DNA of 64,000 bases, taken from contig CALYQD010000003.1 of the NCBI GenBank assembly GCA_945280365.1, positions 124,001 through 188,000 on the forward strand. Direction: 5' to 3'. The position numbers and the translations under genes were made by a program. Below are positions 43,767 through 52,565 of this stretch, piece after piece. The DNA is from an uncultured Apibacter sp. Lineage in GTDB: Bacteria > Bacteroidota > Bacteroidia > Flavobacteriales > Weeksellaceae. The number at the start of each line of letters is the position of its first letter. Within the stretch, counting starts at the first letter, position 1. The notes under the pieces are model-generated. The model made no database searches. It worked only from the letters and a program-made list of their open reading frames with translations, and was not told where the DNA came from.

Positions 43767-45470
43767 ATGAATTCATTAGAATTAGCAAAAACTTGGTTAC
43801 AATCTCCTTTTGATGAGGAAACTCAAAAGGCTGTACAACATTTGATTGATTCGAACCCAAAAGAACTGGACGATGCATTTTATAAAAATCTTGAATTCGG
43901 TACGGGTGGTATGCGCGGAATTATGGGGATTGGAACTAATCGTCTAAATAAATATACCTACGGTCAAGCCACCCAAGGTTTGGCTAATTACCTTCACCAG
44001 CAATTTCCGGATAAAAAAATTACAGTAGCCATAGCATTTGATGTTAGACATAATAGCAACACTTTTGCTAAATTGGTTGCCGATGTTCTTACTGCTAATG
44101 GAATATATGTATATTTATATAAAGAATTTCGGCCTACACCAGAATTATCCTTCACAGTAAGAAATCTAAAATGTGATGCGGGTATCGTATTGACTGCTTC
44201 TCACAATCCTCCTGAATATAACGGATATAAGGTTTATTGGAATGATGGAGCTCAAATTGTTCCTCCACATGATACGGCAATTATAAAAGAAGTTCGCTCG
44301 GTTGACTTTGCTGATATTAAATTCAATGGTGATGATACGAAAATAACTTATTTAGGAACAGAGGAAGATCAGAAATTTATCAATGCTGCTGTTAAAAATA
44401 CTTCTTATTGTAAAGGTAAAAAGGATTTAAAAATTGTATATACTTCTTTACATGGAACTTCTATTAAAATTCTTCCTGATGCATTACAAAAAGCCGGTTT
44501 TGAAAATGTATTCATAGTACCGGAACAAAAAATTCCTGATGGAGATTTTCCTACTGTAAAATCACCAAATCCGGAAGAACCGGAAGCTCTTTCTTTAGCT
44601 TTAAAATATGCCGAAGAGCAAAATGCTGATATTGTTTTTGGTACAGACCCTGATGCAGACAGATTAGGTGTAGCCGTAAGAGATTTAGATGGTAAATTGG
44701 TTCTTTTAAACGGTAATCAAACCAATACAGTTATTACCGATTATATTCTTGGAAAATGGAAAGATAGTGGAAAAATCGACGGAAAACAATTCATCGGATC
44801 TACTATAGTTACTTCTGATATATTTTTCCCATTAGCTGAGTATTATGGAGTAAAATGTAGAGTAGGATTAACCGGCTTTAAATGGATAGCGGACTTAATT
44901 AGAAAGGCAGAAGGAAAGGAAAAATTTATTTGCGGCGGTGAAGAAAGCTTTGGTTTTATGCCTAGTGACTATGTTCGTGATAAAGATTCTATTTCTTCTA
45001 TTTTAGTAGCTTGTGAAGCAGCTCAAGAAGCTAAAAATGAAGGTAAAACTTTATTTGATAAACTTCTTGAAGTTTATACAAAAGTTGGTTATTATTACGA
45101 AGAATTAGTTTCTATAGTTAAAAAAGGTAAAGACGGTGCCGAACAAATTGCTAAGATGATGGAAGAATTCAGAGTAAATCCTCCTAAAGAATTGATCGGT
45201 CAAAAAATTGTAAAACTAGATGATTATCAATCTTCTACTTCTTTAAATTTAGAAACCGGTGAAAAAACACCCATTAATATACCAAAATCAAATGTACTAA
45301 TATTTTACACTGATAAAGGTACGAAGTTAGCTTGTAGACCTTCGGGTACAGAACCAAAAATTAAATTTTATTTCTCTGTACAAGATTCTTTATCATCTAA
45401 AGAAGAATTTAAAAATAAACTCGCACAAGCCAAAAATAAAATTCAAAAAATTAAAGAATTTTTAGATTAA
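43767..45470 (+). CDS. Phospho-sugar mutase (phosphoglucomutase/phosphomannomutase)
   Basis: A 567-residue alpha-D-phosphohexomutase moving phosphate between C1 and C6 of hexoses. The active-site serine loop is LTASHNPPEYNGYKVYW; FGTGGMRGIMGIG starts the domain-1 signature; the metal-binding loop is GTDPDADRLG; the sugar loop is GGEESFGFMPSDYVRDKDS; the phosphate loop CRPSGTEPKIKFY closes the C-terminus. The length fits the PGM2-like Bacteroidota class. It follows glycosyltransferase and envelope genes and may supply sugar 1-phosphates. A strong bidirectional-type terminator follows. Confidence 0.95.
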   Translation: MNSLELAKTWLQSPFDEETQKAVQHLIDSNPKELDDAFYKNLEFGTGGMRGIMGIGTNRLNKYTYGQATQGLANYLHQQFPDKKITVAIAFDVRHNSNTFAKLVADVLTANGIYVYLYKEFRPTPELSFTVRNLKCDAGIVLTASHNPPEYNGYKVYWNDGAQIVPPHDTAIIKEVRSVDFADIKFNGDDTKITYLGTEEDQKFINAAVKNTSYCKGKKDLKIVYTSLHGTSIKILPDALQKAGFENVFIVPEQKIPDGDFPTVKSPNPEEPEALSLALKYAEEQNADIVFGTDPDADRLGVAVRDLDGKLVLLNGNQTNTVITDYILGKWKDSGKIDGKQFIGSTIVTSDIFFPLAEYYGVKCRVGLTGFKWIADLIRKAEGKEKFICGGEESFGFMPSDYVRDKDSISSILVACEAAQEAKNEGKTLFDKLLEVYTKVGYYYEELVSIVKKGKDGAEQIAKMMEEFRVNPPKELIGQKIVKLDDYQSSTSLNLETGEKTPINIPKSNVLIFYTDKGTKLACRPSGTEPKIKFYFSVQDSLSSKEEFKNKLAQAKNKIQKIKEFLD

Positions 45471-45486
45471 TAAATTCTCCCTTATA

Positions 45487-45518
45487 AAAAATTCCGATAA
45501 TTAATTATCGGAATTTTT
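45487..45518. terminator. Palindromic intrinsic terminator
   Basis: A 32-base perfect palindrome with the core TTCCGATAATT and T-run on both strands, between the converging mutase and AraC genes. Confidence 0.85.
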
Positions 45519-45543
45519 ATTTCTTACTCTTATAAATATTAAT

Positions 45544-46359
45544 TTAATTTACATTATTTTTTTTTAGAAATTTAGCTAAATGACTCGTATCAGTAAAGCC
45601 AAACTCTTGAGCTATTTCTTTTAATTTAATATCTTTATTTTTAAGTTTTTTCTTTATCATCTTTATCAAATACATATTAACATATGTTTTATAATTTACT
45701 TCAAATTTCTCTTTAAAAAAACTGCTAAAATAGTTGGGAGATATATTAAAATAATAGGATATTGCTGATATGGATAACTTTTCTTTACAAAAAATATTTT
45801 GTTGAATATATATTGAAATTCTATTTTTTATAGGTATTGTATTGTCGGATAGAATGAGATTTCTATTTATTAGATATTCTTCAATTATACCTAAAACAGA
45901 AATGATTTGGTAATAAACAAAAATGGATTGCTCAACCTTTCTTTCCGTTGAATATAAAAATAAGTTATTCATCGTTGTTTTTAATAGAACATCACAGGGA
46001 TATTGAAAAGAGACTTTTTCTTGCTTCAACCATTCTAAATTAAGTAATTCAATAAATGAGATGGCTCTATTTTCTTTATTTATATATAAGTCTTTATGTA
46101 AATCAAAATACTCTTGGGTAAATTTTACGTAAAAAAAGCTGGTCTCATGATCTACCTTAAAATAATGTCTATCATTGGGTGAAAGTACAAATAAATCACC
46201 ATCAGAATATTCAATAATCGAATCATTATAAAAATGTTTACCTTTTCCCCTTTCTATATAGATAAGTTCATAATGATATTGTTTATGCATTTCACAAGAA
46301 TATTCATTTTCTATAAGGCGATTTATAATTAAATAGTCTATTTGCTTACATTTTAACAT
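45544..46359 (-). CDS. AraC-family regulator with cupin-type sensor domain
   Basis: A 271-residue regulator. The N-terminal ~140 residues are a cupin-like AraC binding domain (CEMHKQYHYELIYIERGKGK, EYSDGDLFVLSPNDRHYF). The C-terminal ~100 residues contain two helix-turn-helices (LSISAISYYFNISPNYFSSF and IKLKEIAQEFGFTDTSHLAK). It is divergent from the diflavin reductase gene with 84 bases between the start codons, the usual position of a dedicated activator or repressor of that operon. The inducer is unknown. Confidence 0.85.
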   Translation of the reverse strand: MLKCKQIDYLIINRLIENEYSCEMHKQYHYELIYIERGKGKHFYNDSIIEYSDGDLFVLSPNDRHYFKVDHETSFFYVKFTQEYFDLHKDLYINKENRAISFIELLNLEWLKQEKVSFQYPCDVLLKTTMNNLFLYSTERKVEQSIFVYYQIISVLGIIEEYLINRNLILSDNTIPIKNRISIYIQQNIFCKEKLSISAISYYFNISPNYFSSFFKEKFEVNYKTYVNMYLIKMIKKKLKNKDIKLKEIAQEFGFTDTSHLAKFLKKNNVN

Positions 46360-46416
46360 GATATAAAATTACAATTATTTCTAATTTTTTTACTAATTAT
46401 TGCGTAATTACTATTC

Positions 46417-46424
46417 TAGTTTTG
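46417..46424 (+). promoter_or_regulatory. -7 element of the flavin redox operon
   Basis: TAGTTTTG, a TAnnTTTG match, 19 bases before the ATG at 46444; the regulator gene starts only 84 bases away in the other direction. Confidence 0.5.
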
Positions 46425-46443
46425 TAAGTATCAATTTAAACTT

Positions 46444-48153
46444 ATGATTTATAACTTACTCATTTTCTTAATTGCTCTATGTTGTATCTTATTTTATATT
46501 ATATGGAAAACTAAAAAGAATTCTAAACATAAAAACAATCTTTCTTCTTTTGAAGGTTTAGAAATACTTATTCTTTCTGCAACAGAAACAGGAAATGCAA
46601 GAAAATTAGCCGAAAATTTGAATAAAGCATTGGCTATTGATGGATTTAATGTACAACACTATTCGGTTGGTAAATTTACAGATATATCCATCTTAAATAG
46701 ATGTAAAATATTACTGTTTATTACTTCTACTTATGGTGAAGGAGAAATTCCCAATGAAGCCCTAAAATTTTACAAAAATTTAAAAAATATTCAAAATTTC
46801 GATTTTTCTCAATTACAGTATTGCGTCTTTGGACTCGGAGATTCATCTTATAAGTTTTTTTGCAAAGCAGCAGAAAATATAGACTACTTATTACGAACTA
46901 AAGGTGCCATTCAATGCATTGAAACCGTAAAAGCAGATGTATATTACGATGAGATGTTTGAAAAATGGAAAAATAATGTAATGCTATTAATTAAAAAAAA
47001 TTTTCAAAATAATAAAAATCTAATAATTAACAAAAATCAATTTATAACTACAGAAACATTATCAGAATCTAAAATTTTAGATAAAATATGTTTAAGTTCA
47101 AATCCTAACCATATCACTTATTCAATTAGTCTTGAGATTGATAAAGATACTCTAAACTACCTTCCCGGAGATGTTATAAGCATTGTACCGGAAAATGACA
47201 TTCAGCTAGTTCATGAAATATTATCTTATCTTACTATTGATGAAAAAGAAATAATAATCTATAAAAATTCCCAGATCACAATTTTAGATGCATTAAAATA
47301 TCATTTTGAAATTTCAATCTGCACTGTTAATTTCATTAAAAAATATGCGGAAAAAGCTAATAACATATCGTTGATACAAGACCTAAAACTAGAAAATACA
47401 TGGTTACAAGAAATAACTAAATTCTGCATCGCCGATTTTATAATTAAATATCCAGTAAATACAAAAATTAAGGCACAAGATTTAATAACAATTTTAACAC
47501 CTCTTAGTCCACGAAAATACTCTATTTCCTCTTCTCAAAGTATAAATCCCGATCGCTTAGATATTACCTTAAAAATAGTTCAATATAACTCAAACGGTAA
47601 ATTACGTAGAGGTGCAATTTCAAATTATCTTAATAATGTAAAGGTAGGAGATTCCATTAAGATATCCCATATACCAACCGATCGGTTTCAATTACCTAAA
47701 GATTTTAATATACCTATAATTATGATCGGAACAGGTACGGGAATTGCTCCATTCAGGGCTTTTCTACAGCAAAGAAAGTACGACTGGGCAAAAGGTAAAA
47801 ATTGGTTATTATATGGACATCAATTTTCTCACTCGGATTTTTTATATAAAGATGAAATTAATGAGTATTTAAATTCCGGATTGTTAAGTCGTTTAGATAC
47901 TGCTTGGTCTCGTGATCAGGAAAGTAAGGTCTATGTACAAGATATTTTATTAAAAAACTCTAAAGAAATATATAGTTGGATTACTAAAGGGGCTATTATC
48001 TATGTTTGCGGCAATGCTAAAAAAATGGCCATAGGAGTTGATCAGGCTCTTATAAAAATAATTAGTAAGGAAAGACATTTTGATTTAATTCAAGCTAGAG
48101 AATTTATCAATCATCTTATTGAAACCAAACATTATCAAAAAGATATTTATTAA
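46444..48153 (+). CDS. Membrane-anchored NADPH diflavin reductase (CysJ/P450-reductase-like)
   Basis: A 569-residue electron carrier from NADPH through FAD and FMN. An N-terminal membrane helix (residues 3-20) with a lysine-rich flank (KTKKNSKHKNN) puts the enzyme on the cytoplasmic side of the membrane. The flavodoxin domain has ILSATETGNARKLAENL, TSTYGEGEIPNEALKFY and VFGLGDSSYKFF; the FAD domain has PRKYSISSSQS and GAISNYL; the NADPH domain has IGTGTGIAPFRAFLQQRK, YGHQFSHSDFLY and YVCGNAKKMA. No sulfite-reductase hemoprotein is nearby. The two following genes point to electron transfer to a periplasmic or membrane acceptor. Confidence 0.9.
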   Translation: MIYNLLIFLIALCCILFYIIWKTKKNSKHKNNLSSFEGLEILILSATETGNARKLAENLNKALAIDGFNVQHYSVGKFTDISILNRCKILLFITSTYGEGEIPNEALKFYKNLKNIQNFDFSQLQYCVFGLGDSSYKFFCKAAENIDYLLRTKGAIQCIETVKADVYYDEMFEKWKNNVMLLIKKNFQNNKNLIINKNQFITTETLSESKILDKICLSSNPNHITYSISLEIDKDTLNYLPGDVISIVPENDIQLVHEILSYLTIDEKEIIIYKNSQITILDALKYHFEISICTVNFIKKYAEKANNISLIQDLKLENTWLQEITKFCIADFIIKYPVNTKIKAQDLITILTPLSPRKYSISSSQSINPDRLDITLKIVQYNSNGKLRRGAISNYLNNVKVGDSIKISHIPTDRFQLPKDFNIPIIMIGTGTGIAPFRAFLQQRKYDWAKGKNWLLYGHQFSHSDFLYKDEINEYLNSGLLSRLDTAWSRDQESKVYVQDILLKNSKEIYSWITKGAIIYVCGNAKKMAIGVDQALIKIISKERHFDLIQAREFINHLIETKHYQKDIY

Positions 48154-48155
48154 AA

Positions 48156-48812
48156 ATGAAAACAAAGATTATTTATTTACTTACCGCATGCTGGATAGCA
48201 TTTAGTAGTTGTAAAGAAAATAAGAGTGATTATTCCGCTCAGATTATTGATAAGAATTTAAGAACAGTTCAAAATGAATGGAATGATTTATTTCGAGAAA
48301 TTCCTGCTGAAAATATACAAGAAAATCCTATTGATATAATCGGCAATGAATGGATGCTAGTAACTGCCGGTGATTCTAAAAAATTTAATTCAATGACCGT
48401 AAGTTGGGGAGGTTGGGGTGAAGTATGGAATAAACCTTGTTCGTTTATTTTCATTAGAGATGTTAGATATACATATGAATTTCTCGAACAAAAAGAGGGG
48501 TTTACATTATGTTTTTTTCCTGAAGAATTTAAAGGCGCGTTACGAATTCTTGGTAACCGTTCCAGAAGGAATCAAAATAAAATTAAACAATCGGGACTTC
48601 AATATGTATTAACACCCTCTGGTTTAGTTGCCTATAAGGAAGCAAAAATGATTATTGAATGTAAAAAATTATTTACGGCACCTTTGCAAACTGAAAATAT
48701 TTCTAAAAACGTAAGAGAAACTATTGTTAAAGATTGGTATACTTCAGACCCCTCTTTGCATAATTTATTTATCAGTGAAATAACTAAAGTATGGATAAAA
48801 AAACATTTGTAA
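48156..48812 (+). CDS. Flavin-reductase-family lipoprotein
   Basis: A 218-residue protein starting 2 bases after the diflavin reductase stop. The N-terminus is a lipoprotein signal (YLLTACWIAFSSC, cysteine about residue 19). The rest follows the flavin reductase/FMN-binding split-barrel family: IGNEWMLVTAGDSKKFNSMT, SWGGWGEVWNKPCSFIFIRD, RYTYEFLEQKEGFTLCFF, LFISEITKVWIKK. Members without a signal are cytoplasmic; an exported lipid-anchored one is unusual and suggests an extracytoplasmic FMN protein. It would be the natural acceptor for electrons from the membrane system encoded around it; this is inference. Confidence 0.8.
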   Translation: MKTKIIYLLTACWIAFSSCKENKSDYSAQIIDKNLRTVQNEWNDLFREIPAENIQENPIDIIGNEWMLVTAGDSKKFNSMTVSWGGWGEVWNKPCSFIFIRDVRYTYEFLEQKEGFTLCFFPEEFKGALRILGNRSRRNQNKIKQSGLQYVLTPSGLVAYKEAKMIIECKKLFTAPLQTENISKNVRETIVKDWYTSDPSLHNLFISEITKVWIKKHL

Positions 48813-48834
48813 ATAACCTAAATTATTAATAAAC

Positions 48835-49397
48835 ATGAATTTTTATATTATAAGAAAGTATTGCAGAAAAATACATTCTCATCTCTCGTTCATCTTTGCA
48901 GGTATTATATTAACCTATGCTATTTCAGGTCTAACTATGAATCATTTGAATAACTTTAACCCTCAATATTCCATACAAGTTGAAAACTATAAAGCTTCCG
49001 GAAATTTTCCTAGAAAACCTGATTTTACTAAAGAACAGGTGATGCAATTACTCAATAGAATAAATCAGACGGATAATTTTAAACAATTTTATTATCCTAC
49101 AGATCATCAAATGAGAATATTTTTAAAAGACGGATCTACATTTTTACTTAACTTAAATACTGGAGAAGTACGATATGAGCATATAAAAAGTGGCCTCTTT
49201 TTAATCAATTATCATTTCTTCATTACAATCCTAATCAATGGTGGACCTATATTTCCGATATTTTTGCTATATCTTTAATGATTATAACCATTACAGGCAT
49301 CTGTATGGTAAATACTCCATTGCTGGGAAGCAAAGGAATTGAATTGGTATTAGGCATTTCAATCCCCATCTTATTCCTTATTTTATTTTCAAAATAA
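48835..49397 (+). pseudogene. PepSY-associated membrane protein with a one-base frameshift
   Basis: The frame from the ATG at 48835 gives RKIHSHLSFIFAGIILTYAI and GLTMNHLNNFNPQYSI, the start of PepSY-TM proteins, then a periplasmic domain (PTDHQMRIFLKDGSTFLLNL) and stops at 49278. Beyond about 49200 the family sequence continues in the +1 frame: LSFLHYNPNQWWTYISDIFA, then ISLMIITITGICMVNTPLLG, to a stop at 49395-49397. One added T in the five-T run at 49198-49202 restores a 187-residue protein reading GLFFNQLSFLHYNP. The gene is either freshly broken, phase-variable, or affected by a sequencing error. PepSY-TM proteins carry electrons or bind ligands in siderophore and flavin reduction. Confidence 0.85.
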
Positions 49398-49423
49398 ATT
49401 ATAAGGGGTTTTGTTTAATTTAT

Positions 49424-49457
49424 AAAAGTGTGTATAGAAGATCATATACACACTTTT
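49424..49457. terminator. Bidirectional intrinsic terminator
   Basis: Thirteen perfect pairs, AAAAGTGTGTATA / TATACACACTTTT, with an 8-base loop, between the converging PepSY and cysK genes. Confidence 0.85.
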
Positions 49458-49473
49458 TATAAACGTAAATATT

Positions 49474-50382
49474 TTAAAATAATCCTTCGACAGAAAAATA
49501 CCTTTCGCCAGTATCGTAATTAAAAGTCAATATTACGGAATTATTAGGTAAATCCTTAATTTTTTTAGCTATAGCCGCTAATGAAGCACCCGTCGATATA
49601 CCTCCTAAAATACCTTCTTCTTTGGCTAAACGTTTTGCGTATTTAAAAGATTCATCTTTAGTTATTTGAATAGAGCCATCCAGAATTTTAGTATCCAATG
49701 TTTCCGGTATAAAACCGGCTCCTATTCCTTGTATGGCATGTGGTCCGGGCTTTCCGCCTGAAATTACAGGTGAATCGGTAGGTTCTACTGCGTACACTTT
49801 CACAGAGGGAAATTTTTCTTTTAAAACCTCTCCTACTCCAGTTATATGTCCACCAGTTCCCACTCCGGTAATAAACACATCAATACCTTGTGGAAAATCA
49901 TTCAGTATTTCTTTAGCTGTAGTTTGAGCATGTATTTTAGGGTTAGCTTGATTTTTAAATTGTTGGGGCACAAAAGAATTAGGGGTATTTTTTTGTAATT
50001 CTTCTGCTTTTTCAATAGCTCCTTTCATTCCTTTTTCTCTTGGAGTTAATACCAATTCTGCACCATAGGCAGCAGCAAGTCTCCTTCTCTCAATAGACAT
50101 AGATTCAGGCATAACCAATATAACTTTATATCCTTTAACTGTTCCAACCCAAGCCAATCCTACTCCTGTATTTCCGGATGTAGGCTCTATAATAGTTCCT
50201 CCAGGTTTAAGAATACCTCTTTTTTCAGCATCTTCTATCATCGATAAGGCAATTCGGTCTTTAATACTCCCACCCGGATTTTGCTTTTCAAGTTTAATAT
50301 AAACTTCATGATCGGGAAATATTTTTTTCAATCTCACATGAGGAGTATTCCCTATAGCTTCTAATACACTGTTTATTTTCAT
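49474..50382 (-). CDS. cysK: Cysteine synthase (O-acetylserine sulfhydrylase)
   Basis: PLP enzyme making cysteine from O-acetylserine and sulfide. The PLP lysine is in [15 protein letters not shown]; the substrate loop is [15 protein letters not shown]; the phosphate loop is [24 protein letters not shown] and [15 protein letters not shown] end the fold. The 302-residue length is normal. It follows cysE after 37 bases on the same strand, so the two-step route from serine to cysteine is one unit, and serB elsewhere in the window makes the serine. Confidence 0.96.
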   Translation of the reverse strand: MKINSVLEAIGNTPHVRLKKIFPDHEVYIKLEKQNPGGSIKDRIALSMIEDAEKRGILKPGGTIIEPTSGNTGVGLAWVGTVKGYKVILVMPESMSIERRRLAAAYGAELVLTPREKGMKGAIEKAEELQKNTPNSFVPQQFKNQANPKIHAQTTAKEILNDFPQGIDVFITGVGTGGHITGVGEVLKEKFPSVKVYAVEPTDSPVISGGKPGPHAIQGIGAGFIPETLDTKILDGSIQITKDESFKYAKRLAKEEGILGGISTGASLAAIAKKIKDLPNNSVILTFNYDTGERYFSVEGLF

Positions 50383-50419
50383 AACTATATTTTTTTAATT
50401 TTATAATTTGTAAAAATTT

Positions 50420-51241
50420 TTAAATTACGTAATTAATAGGCTCTTTAAAATCTTTAACAGTTTTTATCTTCATCTCTACTGGATAATAAACCAGCGTATA
50501 AGGTAAAACTGTCCTTGTTAGCCAAACATTTCCTCCTATAATAGAATCATGACCAATGACGGTATCTCCTCCCAAAATAGTAGCTCCGGCATAAATTACC
50601 ACATTATCTTCCACTGTAGGATGTCTTTTAACTTTAGAAAGATTCTTTGTTACATATAAAGCCCCCAGAGTTACTCCTTGATATATTTTTACGTTATTAC
50701 CGATTATGGTTGTTTCTCCTATTACTGTTCCTGTACCGTGATCTAAAAAAAAGCTTTCTCCTATTTGGGCCCCCGGATGTATGTCAATTCCTACTTTAGC
50801 ATGCGCATATTCCGAAAAGACACGAGGAATAATTGGAACTTCCAGCTTATAAAATTCATGGGCTATTCGATATACAGCTAAAGCGAAAAAACCAGGATAT
50901 GCTAATACAACCTCTTCTATTGAGTCAGCGGCTGGATCACTATGGTAAAATGCATGTGCATCTTTATATAATGCTTCCTGGATTTGAGGTATTTTATTAA
51001 AAAAATTATCTATAATGGATTTTGATGTAGTAGAATCTTTTATTTTAGAGATATTGTCTAATAGAGTTTCATACACATGGGTAAGCTCTTGTTCTATATG
51101 ATTACGATTTTTTCGCTCACATATAGGAAACATTTTGGAAAATAATACTTTAACAACATTCTCTAATTCTTTTTTATTTATAGGCAAACAAATTGGATAT
51201 AGTTCCAATTTATCTATTAATTCGTTTATTTTTTTTTTCAT
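50420..51241 (-). CDS. cysE: Serine O-acetyltransferase
   Basis: Acetylates serine for cysteine synthesis. The 273-residue protein has an N-terminal helical domain (about 1-130) and a left-handed beta-helix of hexapeptide repeats: [20 protein letters not shown] (with catalytic Asp-His), [52 protein letters not shown]. It resembles the long EpsC/SatA-type enzymes of Bacteroidota. It is upstream of cysK in one operon; the region before it contains two hairpins. Confidence 0.95.
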   Translation of the reverse strand: MKKKINELIDKLELYPICLPINKKELENVVKVLFSKMFPICERKNRNHIEQELTHVYETLLDNISKIKDSTTSKSIIDNFFNKIPQIQEALYKDAHAFYHSDPAADSIEEVVLAYPGFFALAVYRIAHEFYKLEVPIIPRVFSEYAHAKVGIDIHPGAQIGESFFLDHGTGTVIGETTIIGNNVKIYQGVTLGALYVTKNLSKVKRHPTVEDNVVIYAGATILGGDTVIGHDSIIGGNVWLTRTVLPYTLVYYPVEMKIKTVKDFKEPINYVI

Positions 51242-51370
51242 ATTTATTTTTTGAATTGCTTTCTCTTATATAATAAAAATACAATTCATAATTACCTATT
51301 TTTGTTATAAACAAATCTATAAAAATAATTTTAAACCTTATTTTATTTTTTATTAGTTAATTAATTGTCA

Positions 51371-51413
51371 AATAACAGACCATTTTATTTAATAAATAAA
51401 ATGGTCTGTTATT
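51371..51413. repeat. Perfect 20-base inverted repeat
   Basis: Arms of 20 bases (51371-51390 and 51394-51413) with the loop AAT; the core is AACAGACCATTTTA. The right part, ATGGTCTGTTATTT, is almost identical to that of the hairpin at 51519-51543. Neither strand has a strong T-run after it, so a role as terminator is uncertain. Confidence 0.6.
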
Positions 51414-51513
51414 TTATAAATGATTTATTTACTTATAAGTTATATAATTTATAAACTGTAATTATATAAATTTATCTAATAAATATAGATGTTTAGTGTA
51501 GATAACATTATAC

Positions 51514-51543
51514 AAAAAAGACCCATTTATACGAAATGGGTCT
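51514..51543 (-). terminator. Intrinsic terminator of the coiled-coil gene
   Basis: Stem AGACCCATTT / AAATGGGTCT (51519-51528 and 51534-51543), 5-base loop, followed on the minus strand by a five-T run. Confidence 0.8.
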
Positions 51544-51565
51544 GTTATTTATGACGGGTTTAGTA

Positions 51566-52351
51566 TTAATTTAAATTTAATAAATCCTTCATTTTTTGTT
51601 GCTCCTCTCCTGCAAGATATTCATCTACAAGAATTTTACCGCTGTGTTCATCAAGAATAATTTTTTTTCTTGAAGCTATTTCTACCTGCTTTTGCGGAGG
51701 AACGGTAAAGAAAGAACCAACTACCGCACCACGATCAATACTAGTAATAGCCAATCCATTTTTGGAGCTTTTTCTTATACGGCGATAATTATTTAACAAT
51801 CTTTCATCAATTTTTGAGGCAAATTCTTCAGACTTTTCCAATAAAAAGTTTTCTTCTTTTTCAGTTTCTTTAATCAAATTTGATAATTCGGAGTTCTTAA
51901 ATTTAAGATGATCCTGAAAGTTTGATAATTTGGTACGTTGCTCTTCTATCTGTGATTTTTTAAATTCAATTTTAGCATTAATTTCTTTAATTTTTTTATT
52001 TTGCAATTGAATTTCTAGCTCTTGATACTCAATCTCTTTAGTTAATGCTTCAAATTCTCGATTGTTACGCACATTATCTTGCTGTACTTTATATTTTTTT
52101 ATTTGAGCTTCAGAATTTTTATTTAATTCTGTTTTTATCTTAATTTCACCATTTAAATGTACTACTTCATCTTCCATTTTCCCTATTCTCTTCTCCAAAC
52201 CTGCAATATCATTTTCTAAATCTTCAACCTCAATAGGCAACTCTCCTCTTAGGTTTCTCAATTCATCTAGGCGGGAGTCTATGATCTGTAAATCATATAA
52301 TGCTCTCAACTTTTCTTCCACTGTAGTATTATCTGCTTTTTTCTTTATCAT
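51566..52351 (-). CDS. Coiled-coil protein of the zinc-ribbon (DUF164-like) family, cysteines lost
   Basis: A 261-residue protein. Residues about 10-185 form a long antiparallel coiled coil (many Glu/Lys/Ile heptads, for example VEDLENDIAGLEKRIGKMED). The C-terminal ~60 residues align with the zinc ribbon of the family (VPPQKQVEIASRKKIIL, GKILVDEYL), but the four zinc cysteines are absent: the usual CxxC pairs read V-V-G-S and D-E-H-S. The protein therefore cannot bind zinc in the usual way; I believe other Flavobacteriia share this. It is next to the Nif3-like gene, a common pairing; function unknown. Confidence 0.85.
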   Translation of the reverse strand: MIKKKADNTTVEEKLRALYDLQIIDSRLDELRNLRGELPIEVEDLENDIAGLEKRIGKMEDEVVHLNGEIKIKTELNKNSEAQIKKYKVQQDNVRNNREFEALTKEIEYQELEIQLQNKKIKEINAKIEFKKSQIEEQRTKLSNFQDHLKFKNSELSNLIKETEKEENFLLEKSEEFASKIDERLLNNYRRIRKSSKNGLAITSIDRGAVVGSFFTVPPQKQVEIASRKKIILDEHSGKILVDEYLAGEEQQKMKDLLNLN

Positions 52352-52404
52352 ATAGGGTTGATTATAATTATTTTGGAATTATTTTTATATCTTATTAAAG
52401 TTTA

Positions 52405-52412
52405 CAAAGTTA
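52405..52412 (-). promoter_or_regulatory. -7 element of the coiled-coil gene
   Basis: TAACTTTG on the minus strand, 53 bases before the ATG at 52351. Confidence 0.5.
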
Positions 52413-52565
52413 CTAAATTTTATAATATGTTTCAAACATAATAGTACATTTGCTTTCCTATAGTTTTATAATTTTTAAATGCTAATTGTAAAACTATAAA
52501 AGCTATATTTTAATTTAATTTTTTATTTAAAAAAATTAAATATATTTTTGATAATCTTTTTATAA

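Larger units (their letters stand above)
51242..51565. other. Intergenic region with two similar hairpins
   Basis: 324 bases between cysE and the upstream coiled-coil gene, both on the minus strand. It contains a 20-base perfect inverted repeat at 51371-51413, a terminator at 51514-51543, and presumably the cysE promoter. No open frame. Confidence 0.5.
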
